Source: CAXYVX01 sp049297855 (GTDB lineage: Bacteria; Patescibacteriota; Saccharimonadia; Saccharimonadales; Saccharimonadaceae). Taken from it: 19,131 bases of DNA. The notes below the pieces were generated by a model. It did no database searches, was not told the origin of the DNA, and saw only the letters and a program-made list of their open reading frames with translations. A program made the translations under genes and the position numbers. The stretch spans positions 1 to 19,131 of the forward strand of contig JBAQVB010000025.1 of assembly GCA_049297855.1 (NCBI GenBank), written 5' to 3'. Below are positions 14,126-19,131 of the stretch, one piece after another. The stretch's first letter is position 1, and each line of letters starts with the position of its first letter.

Positions 14126-14414
14126 TCTTCACGTTGTTGTGTCAGTGTTGGTTTTGGCGTTCATTATGACGATTATTATTGGGTTATTGAAAATCTTGGT
14201 TTGGCTGTTGCCGATTTTATTTGTCATAATTATTGCGGCATTCGTGTTTTTTCAATTGTCGTGGCACACAAATCATCCCATGACACACGGTAAATCGACG
14301 GCCTCTAAAAAAACCACGCATCGTGGCAATAGGAAATCAGAACGCATCGCTAAAAAATTACACGATATACCAGAGGCGGAGATTATTCACAAAACGGGGA
14401 AGGACGAAAAATGA
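14112..14414 (+). CDS. Small membrane protein in the murE operon
   Basis: A 100-aa protein with one long or two closely spaced membrane helices (about residues 8-50) and a basic, Lys/His-rich cytoplasmic tail. The GTG start at 14112 overlaps the end of murE by 14 bases, and a purine-rich AGAGGAAAG sits just before it. The stop overlaps the HIT gene start as ATGA. No family recognised; the tight coupling suggests shared expression with the ligase rather than a proven joint role. Confidence 0.72.
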   Translation: MRKNNLHVVVSVLVLAFIMTIIIGLLKILVWLLPILFVIIIAAFVFFQLSWHTNHPMTHGKSTASKKTTHRGNRKSERIAKKLHDIPEAEIIHKTGKDEK

Positions 14415-14800
14415 CGGACGATATTTTTACCAAAATTCAAAAGCATGAAGTGCCAGCCAATTTCATTTATGAGGACGAGCGAACTTTTGCGATTCTCGAC
14501 AATAATCCGCTATCGGATGGTCACACGCTGGTCATTCCAAAAGTAGCGGTCGATAAAATTTACGATTTATCCGACGACGATTTTGCTAACTTGTGGTTGG
14601 TGGCCAAGAAAATCGCCAAACATTATGACGAAGTTTTAGGCGTGCGCGTCGGCTTCGTGGTTGAGGGTTTAGATGTGCCACACGCGCACATTCACTTAGT
14701 GCCACTCGAGGACAGCGACGTTTTGCGGTTGCATCACGGCCATCCGGTGCATACAACAACAGCGGATTTTGCGAGCATTCGCGACCGGTTAGCGTTGTAA
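14411..14800 (+). CDS. HIT family nucleotide hydrolase
   Basis: A 129-aa histidine-triad protein. The N-terminal part has the usual IFTKIQKHEVPANFIYEDE and DNNPLSDGHTLVIPK. The catalytic triad H-x-H-x-H is seen in PHAHIHLVPL (about residues 95-104). HIT proteins hydrolyse phosphoramidates or dinucleotides such as AMP conjugates (family knowledge). The ATG overlaps the stop of the small membrane protein (ATGA). Length and motifs are normal. Confidence 0.92.
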   Translation: MTDDIFTKIQKHEVPANFIYEDERTFAILDNNPLSDGHTLVIPKVAVDKIYDLSDDDFANLWLVAKKIAKHYDEVLGVRVGFVVEGLDVPHAHIHLVPLEDSDVLRLHHGHPVHTTTADFASIRDRLAL

Positions 14801-14845
14801 TTTTCTGTTTTTATTACGTCAGAGTGTCTTCATTATGATATATCC

Positions 14846-14874
14846 TTGACTTTTAATAAAGATTGTGCTAAACT
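14846..14874 (+). promoter_or_regulatory. Strong sigma70-type promoter
   Basis: TTGACT (14846-14851), a 17-base spacer ending in TGC, then TAAACT (14869-14874): the best two-box promoter in the window. Transcription should begin near 14881. Confidence 0.75.
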
Positions 14875-14885
14875 CAGGACATAAA

Positions 14886-14901
14886 CTTAACTAAAGTTAA
14901 G
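14886..14901. promoter_or_regulatory. Inverted repeat at the transcript start of the 14922 gene
   Basis: CTTAAC-TAAA-GTTAAG, a perfect 6-bp inverted repeat a few bases after the predicted start. It could be a repressor operator or a 5' stabilising hairpin. Confidence 0.45.
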
Positions 14902-14921
14902 CGAAAAAGAGAAATTAGCAA

Positions 14922-15254
14922 ATGAGTAAACATATATATACCACTAAAAGACGCATCATAAATCGTGCCGGACGCAAAACTAGCCGGTTGTCAGTGTTAT
15001 TGTTACTAATCGTCGGTGTGGTTTTGGCCGGCATGCAAGGAACCCTATTTCTTGGGCCCAACCATAACAACCTAAGCTTAACTGATTTTGGCTACAAATT
15101 GACGCGCGATACGCATACGCCGGATGATTTACCGGTTCTCAGTCATTACGTAGCGCTCGATACGAAGCATTTGCGTAATATTCGCTATGACGACGGCAAG
15201 GAAACCGGCCACTTGAAACGTTTTAGTGATATGACGACAGCGCGTAGTACATAG
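14922..15254 (+). CDS. Single-TM membrane-anchored protein of unknown function
   Basis: A 110-aa protein with a basic N-terminus (about residues 1-23), one hydrophobic segment (SVLLLLIVGVVLAGMQGTLF, about 24-43) and a polar, probably external domain of about 65 residues. It has no lipoprotein cysteine and no domain I recognise. A strong promoter precedes it by about 50 bases, implying high expression. No good Shine-Dalgarno is seen, only a purine-rich stretch. The next gene has its own promoter, so this appears to be a single-gene transcript. Confidence 0.72.
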   Translation: MSKHIYTTKRRIINRAGRKTSRLSVLLLLIVGVVLAGMQGTLFLGPNHNNLSLTDFGYKLTRDTHTPDDLPVLSHYVALDTKHLRNIRYDDGKETGHLKRFSDMTTARST

Positions 15255-15304
15255 TTAATTAGTGTTGCAACCCCATTAGGCGATTTTCATAATTTCAAAA
15301 ACTT

Positions 15305-15313
15305 TGCTATAAT
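15305..15313 (+). promoter_or_regulatory. Extended -10 promoter of pyrG
   Basis: TGCTATAAT is a perfect extended -10. The predicted start (about 15320) lies two bases before the ATG of a short leader ORF and about 95 bases before pyrG. Confidence 0.7.
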
Positions 15314-15321
15314 CTTTCCAC

Positions 15322-15417
15322 ATGAAGGCATTAACTTCGTGTGAAGAAATTTTGAGCGGTGCGCGATTAATTCGCGGCCGTATTTTCTTTTCGCGAAACA
15401 GAAAGGAGATAATATGA
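15322..15417 (+). CDS. Possible 31-aa leader peptide overlapping pyrG
   Basis: ATG 15322 lies at the predicted 5' end of the pyrG transcript and opens 31 codons (MKALTSCEEILSGARLIRGR, then a basic end) that stop at TGA 15415-15417. This overlaps the pyrG start as ATGA. A leaderless leader peptide that ends exactly at the next start could couple pyrG translation to its own reading. Chance is possible at this length. Confidence 0.4.
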   Translation: MKALTSCEEILSGARLIRGRIFFSRNRKEII

Positions 15418-17027
15418 CAAAATTTATTTTCGTGACCGGTGGCGTGATTTCCGGTATCGGCAAGGGGACAGCGGCAGCTTCGATCGGCGCGATCTTGAAA
15501 TCACAGGGCGCCAAAGTGTCGATGCAAAAACTTGATCCGTACTTTAATGTGGACGCGGGACTGTTGAATCCGGCCGAACACGGCGAGTGTTTTGTGACGC
15601 GTGACGGCGCTGAGACGGATTTGGATCTCGGGACGTATGAGCGATTTTTGGACGAGGAAACAACTGACGATTCGATTGCTACCAGTGGTAAGTTGTTGGT
15701 TAAATTACTCAAACAAGAGCGCGCCGGCGCATTCCACGGCAAGTCCGTCCAAATGGTGCCGCATTTCACCGGCCTAATCCAAGATACGATCCGTCAGAGT
15801 GCTCGGCGCGCCAAATCGGACATTCACATTGTGGAAATTGGTGGCACGGTGGGTGATCTCGAGGGGGCGCAATTTGTCGAGGCGATTCGCGAAATGCCGG
15901 CGATCGTGGGCCGCGAAAATTGTTTTTATTTTCACGTAGTGTTTGTGCCACATCTGTTGACGTCGGATGAATTCAAAACCAAACCGGCTCAAAATGCGTT
16001 GCGCGATCTGCGTGAATTTGGCATTGTTCCGGATATGGTCGGCGTGCGTGTCGACGTATCGTCCGATCAATTGTCGCAGCATTGGGCGGAGAGCATTGCG
16101 TATAAAATCGCCACCTTTAGCGGCGTACCAATGGAACGTGTGATGTTGCTACCGAATGCTAAGTCAATTTATGAAATTCCATTAAATATTTTACCGCAAG
16201 TTAAGCCAGTGTCGGATTTTGCTAATTTAACGGTAACGCCGAATTTTAGCAGCTGGGATCGCCTGCGTCAAAAGCTCCACAGCCATTTTACCGACAAAGT
16301 GACGGTTGGTCTGGTGGCAAAATATGTCGACAACTCGGATACCTATATGAGTGTGACCGAGGCTTTGAAGGCGGCGGCCTGGGATCAGGATGTCAATTTG
16401 ACGATTCGCTGGATTAATGCCGAAAAACTGGAAAAAATGAACAAAGAGGAAAAAAATAAGCTGCTAGGTTCTGTGGACGGACTATTAGTTCCGGGTGGAT
16501 TTGGCTCGCGTGGAATTGAAGGTAAAATTATGGCTGGTAACTATGCTTTTGAACACAATCTGCCGTATTTAGGATTATGTTTAGGACTGCAAACTGCGGT
16601 CATTGGCGCGGCGCGGCGCGGTGGCTTAACGGAGGCTAATTCTGAGGAATTCGCCGATTCATGTCCACAAAATGTGGTTTATATCATGGATGATCAAAAA
16701 GGCAAGGAATCGACCGGTGGCACTATGCGGCTTGGTAATTATCCGGCAAGCCTCATCAAAGGTTCGCACACGCGCGCGATTTATGGTACCGAGAAGGTAA
16801 TTGAACGCCATCGTCATCGCTACGAAGTTAATCAAAAATTCTGGTCGGCCATTGAAAAGGGCGGTCTCATGATCAGTGGCACATCGCCGGATGGCAAATT
16901 GGTTGAGTTCGTCGAGGCGCCGAGTAAAAAATTTTTTGTGGCGACGCAGGCGCATCCGGAATTTCGCAGCCGTCCGACCCGGCCACACCCGCTCTTTCGG
17001 GCGTTTATCGGTAGCCTGAAAAAATAA
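15414..17027 (+). CDS. pyrG: CTP synthase
   Basis: A 537-aa CTP synthase that makes CTP from UTP, ATP and glutamine. The N-terminal synthetase domain carries GGVISGIGKG (about residues 9-18), KLDPYFNVDAG, HGECFVTRDGAETDLDLG and the EIGGTVGD motif (about 142-149). The C-terminal class I amidotransferase domain has the nucleophile cysteine in GLCLGLQ (about 390) and the catalytic His/Glu in AHPEFRSRP (about 515). All key residues are present. GVISGIGKG and LLNPAEHGEC depart from the usual GVVSSLGKG and MSPYQHGEV, marking a divergent branch. A strong Shine-Dalgarno AAAGGAG lies at 15402-15408. Confidence 0.96.
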   Translation: MTKFIFVTGGVISGIGKGTAAASIGAILKSQGAKVSMQKLDPYFNVDAGLLNPAEHGECFVTRDGAETDLDLGTYERFLDEETTDDSIATSGKLLVKLLKQERAGAFHGKSVQMVPHFTGLIQDTIRQSARRAKSDIHIVEIGGTVGDLEGAQFVEAIREMPAIVGRENCFYFHVVFVPHLLTSDEFKTKPAQNALRDLREFGIVPDMVGVRVDVSSDQLSQHWAESIAYKIATFSGVPMERVMLLPNAKSIYEIPLNILPQVKPVSDFANLTVTPNFSSWDRLRQKLHSHFTDKVTVGLVAKYVDNSDTYMSVTEALKAAAWDQDVNLTIRWINAEKLEKMNKEEKNKLLGSVDGLLVPGGFGSRGIEGKIMAGNYAFEHNLPYLGLCLGLQTAVIGAARRGGLTEANSEEFADSCPQNVVYIMDDQKGKESTGGTMRLGNYPASLIKGSHTRAIYGTEKVIERHRHRYEVNQKFWSAIEKGGLMISGTSPDGKLVEFVEAPSKKFFVATQAHPEFRSRPTRPHPLFRAFIGSLKK

Positions 17028-17039
17028 AATGCACTGTGA

Positions 17040-17045
17040 TAAGAT
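17040..17045 (+). promoter_or_regulatory. Possible -10 box of leaderless argS
   Basis: TAAGAT ends six bases before ATG 17052, and no Shine-Dalgarno is present, so argS may have its own leaderless transcript as well as reading through from pyrG. Confidence 0.4.
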
Positions 17046-17051
17046 AGAATC

Positions 17052-18809
17052 ATGCAAAAATACACAAATTTGGTGGCGCGATCGCTTCGTGAGTTATTGG
17101 GGGATGCTTTCACGGTGGAATTTTCGTTTGATCGTACTGATCCAAAATTCGGCGATTATGCAACCAATGTCGCGATGGTGGCCTTTAGCGTCAGCAAAAA
17201 ATCACCGGAACTCCGCCAAAAATTAGTTGATCTGAATTTACGTTCGCCACGTGAGCTAGCGGATAAGTTGCGCGAAAAATTATTGGCCAGTGGCGAGTTT
17301 ACTGATGTGGCGATTGCTGGTCCGGGTTTTTTGAATATGCGCGTAGAGGCGGCAAATTTAGCGCAAAATTTGAACGACGAGTTTCGGGGTGATCAAAAGT
17401 TTGGTGCGTCGCGTGAACACGCGGGCCAAACCGCGATCGTCGAATATCCGTCGCCAAATGTGGCAAAACCTTATTCGGTCGGTCATTTGCGATCCGGTAA
17501 TCAAGGCTGGGCGGCTAAAAATTTGCTAGAAAATCAAGGCTGGACGGTTATCACCGATAATCATTTGGGTGATTCGGGCAGTCCGTTCGGTTATTGGGTG
17601 CTCGGTTATAAAATGTTTTCGTCACCGGAAAAATTGACCAAAGCTGGCGTTTATGAGTTGGGTCGGGTTTATATTAAAATCCGCGCGGCGCTCAAAGACG
17701 AAGCGGAACGTGGCGAAACGACCTTGTCTGATCAGGCGCAACAGTGGCTCCTTAAGTTGGAGGCTAAAGATCCCGATGCCGTCAAATATTCCGACGAGTT
17801 TTCGCGGATTTCCATTGATCACATTCACGAAATTATGGCGCGACTCGGCATTTCCACAGAATATGAATATGGTGAGAAATTTTTTGCGTCACTCGGTAAA
17901 CAAGCGATCGCGCAGACATTGGAGCGGGGGATTGCGACGGAAAATCCCGATGGCTCGGTTATCATCGATTTAACCGATCAAGGCATTAAAACACCACTGT
18001 TGATCCGCAAAAGTAACGGCGCAAATTTATACGCGACGGGCGATCTGGCTTGTATGATCTGGCGCGAGGAAAATTGGCATCCGGACTTGGTGGTGTACAG
18101 CGCCGGCGGCGAACAGAAATTTTATTTTGAGCAGCTGGCGGCGGCGGCGAAAAAGCTCGGCCTCAAACAGCGGATTTTTCACTTGTGGTTCGGCACGATT
18201 GATCAGATTGATGAGCACGGTAAACGCGCCAAAATGAGTTCGCGCAAAGGCGTCGTGCTGATGGAAGATTTGCTGAACGCGGCGTTCGACAGGGCGCGCG
18301 ATAATGCCAAAACTCCGGATATGAGCGATGACGATCTGCGCAAAATTTCGGTCGGCGCAATCAAATTTGCCGATTTCGCGGCCGATCGTCGCACTGGCAT
18401 GCTGTTTGATTGGGAGAACGCATTTTCGTTGAGTGGTTTTTCCGGGCCGTATGTGCAGTACGCGGCGGTGCGCGTCAACAAAATTTTGCGCGATAACCAA
18501 TTTAACGGTGACGCAATGCTGGTTGCGAATGATTATAATTACGCAGCCGAGAAAAATTTAATACTGAAATTATTGGAATATCCGGACGTAGTGAAACTGG
18601 CGGCCGACAAGTTGGAGCCGCACCGCGTGGCCAGTTACGTTTACGAACTGGCAAAAACGTTGAATAAATATTACGAAACAACACCGGTAGCGACAGATAA
18701 AGTGCCGGTGGAAATTAAACAAATTAGGCTGGGATTATTAAATCAAGTTGCGGTAGTTTTTGCGGACGCTCTGGCCATCTTAGGCATTGCAATTCCGAGC
18801 AAAATGTAA
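17052..18809 (+). CDS. argS: Arginyl-tRNA synthetase
   Basis: A 585-aa class I aminoacyl-tRNA synthetase that charges tRNA-Arg. An N-terminal tRNA-binding domain (about residues 1-110) is followed by the catalytic core. The HIGH-type motif appears as VGHLRSG after PSPNVAKPYS (about 133-148), and the KMSKS-type motif as KMSSRKG (about 395-401), which is more lysine-rich than the ArgRS of many bacteria. The C-terminal anticodon-binding domain follows, with GPYVQYAAVRV near its start. The length is normal and no lesions are seen. It starts 24 bases after pyrG. Confidence 0.95.
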   Translation: MQKYTNLVARSLRELLGDAFTVEFSFDRTDPKFGDYATNVAMVAFSVSKKSPELRQKLVDLNLRSPRELADKLREKLLASGEFTDVAIAGPGFLNMRVEAANLAQNLNDEFRGDQKFGASREHAGQTAIVEYPSPNVAKPYSVGHLRSGNQGWAAKNLLENQGWTVITDNHLGDSGSPFGYWVLGYKMFSSPEKLTKAGVYELGRVYIKIRAALKDEAERGETTLSDQAQQWLLKLEAKDPDAVKYSDEFSRISIDHIHEIMARLGISTEYEYGEKFFASLGKQAIAQTLERGIATENPDGSVIIDLTDQGIKTPLLIRKSNGANLYATGDLACMIWREENWHPDLVVYSAGGEQKFYFEQLAAAAKKLGLKQRIFHLWFGTIDQIDEHGKRAKMSSRKGVVLMEDLLNAAFDRARDNAKTPDMSDDDLRKISVGAIKFADFAADRRTGMLFDWENAFSLSGFSGPYVQYAAVRVNKILRDNQFNGDAMLVANDYNYAAEKNLILKLLEYPDVVKLAADKLEPHRVASYVYELAKTLNKYYETTPVATDKVPVEIKQIRLGLLNQVAVVFADALAILGIAIPSKM

Positions 18810-18863
18810 TATCGGCCAGCCCTTGTAATCTATCGCGGCGTTTGTTGCAATACCAACCATAAG

Positions 18864-18882
18864 CGACGTTCATAATACGTCG
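18864..18882. repeat. Inverted repeat between argS and the last gene
   Basis: CGACGT-TCATAAT-ACGTCG, a 6-bp inverted repeat with no T run. It lies just before a promoter, so it could be an operator; it may also be a weak stop for argS transcripts. Confidence 0.4.
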
Positions 18883-18885
18883 TAG

Positions 18886-18914
18886 TTGTAGCTAATAAGT
18901 ATAGAGTATATTAT
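18886..18914 (+). promoter_or_regulatory. Promoter of the surface/tail-like gene
   Basis: TTGTAG (18886-18891), a 17-base spacer, then TATTAT (18909-18914). The transcript would begin near 18921, just before Shine-Dalgarno AAGGAGGG at 18925-18932. Confidence 0.5.
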
Positions 18915-18935
18915 AAAACATAATAAGGAGGGTAT

Positions 18936-18947
18936 ATGGGTATATAA
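18936..18947 (+). other. Three-codon mini-ORF (Met-Gly-Ile-stop)
   Basis: The strong Shine-Dalgarno AAGGAGGG points to ATG 18936, which reads three codons and a TAA. ATG 18953 of the main gene lies six bases after this stop. The mini-ORF may pass ribosomes to the main start. Confidence 0.35.
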
Positions 18948-18952
18948 CAATT

Positions 18953-19131
18953 ATGTCACGTCTACCAATACCAGGTTCTGATGCCGGCCAATGGGGGGGG
19001 TATTAAATGATTTCTTACTCCAATCCCATAACAATGATGGCACGCTAAAAGATAATAGCATCGGTAGTAACCAGCTGCAGCCCGCTAGCGTCACGAGCGC
19101 CCAAATAGCGGACGGTGCCATCAAACAGAGC
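18953..19131 (+). CDS. Surface or tail-fibre-like protein, off-frame at a G8 tract, cut by window end
   Basis: ATG 18953 reads MSRLPIPGSDAGQWGGY and stops at TAA 19004-19006 because the tract has eight G. With nine (or six) G the frame continues as VLNDFLLQSHNNDGTLKDNS, then repeats of the type IGSNQLQPASVTSAQIADGA, open to the end of the window. The N-terminus (LPxPG-x2-xGxWG-x-VLNDFL) is a start I recognise from large predicted surface or tail-like proteins in Saccharibacteria, and the TSAQIADGAI style repeats fit a fibrous protein. Only this one lesion is present, so the gene looks switchable rather than dead. The window shows too little to name a function. Confidence 0.65.
18993..19000 (+). 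repeat. G8 homopolymer tract in the surface/tail-like gene
   Basis: Eight G in the context CCAAT-G8-TATTAAATGATTTC. Nine would open the frame. Confidence 0.9.

Noticed and set aside
1..19131. CRISPR arrays, insertion sequences and rRNA genes.
   Set aside because: No regularly spaced repeats, no transposase frames and no rRNA-like conserved segments were seen on either strand.

Overview
The window looks like a chromosome segment of a Patescibacteria/CPR bacterium, most likely Candidatus Saccharibacteria (TM7). This is inferred from a MurE-type ligase that lacks its N-terminal domain, a prepilin with a GFTIIEV-type N-terminus, a surface/tail-like protein starting MSRLPIPGSD, several promoters that leave almost no 5' UTR (leaderless genes), and compact ATGA-overlapping operons. 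Several well-supported genes end in TGA (the recombinase, the AbiJ-like gene, the small membrane protein before the HIT gene), so UGA is a normal stop here. This separates the genome from Gracilibacteria and Absconditabacteria, which read UGA as glycine. No 16S rRNA is present, so the placement is inference.

Layout. 1-1909: a multi-spanning membrane protein overlapped by rsmD, closed by two successive intrinsic terminators. 1910-2220: a non-coding stretch rich in inverted repeats. 2222-2306: tRNA-Leu(UAG). 2285 to about 10084: a probable integrated element. A large serine recombinase is inserted at the tRNA and its last codons lie inside the tRNA gene. Upstream of it, all on the minus strand and almost gapless, is an operon: DUF262/DUF1524 (GmrSD-like) nuclease, GIY-YIG (T5orf172) protein, AbiJ_NTD3 plus TIGR02391/HEPN protein, a 429-aa protein of unknown family that also has an R-x4-H motif, a 178-aa unknown protein, and a small ORF with a damaged or missing start. 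A divergent XRE regulator and a small zinc-cluster HNH-like protein form the other arm. This is a good candidate for an undescribed multi-nuclease phage-defence operon.

10085-11760: a promoter-hairpin-terminator non-coding RNA of about 120-143 nt with a 6S-like rod shape, a TM2-domain protein, an HNH endonuclease gene with a C8 tract, a newly noticed 53-aa ORF and a MazG-like pyrophosphohydrolase. I could not locate the right end of the element.

11860-12516: a type IV prepilin gene carrying a G10 tract that puts it out of frame, plus an in-frame TGA. 12712-14800: murE-like ligase, small membrane protein and HIT protein as an overlapping operon. 14846-18809: a one-TM protein with a strong promoter, pyrG preceded by a possible leader peptide, and argS. 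18886-19131: the start of a surface/tail-like gene interrupted by a G8 tract that is also out of frame. The two G-tract genes share the context CCAAT-Gn-TATTAA, in which the out-of-frame state stops immediately at TAA. This looks like a pair of phase-variable surface loci.
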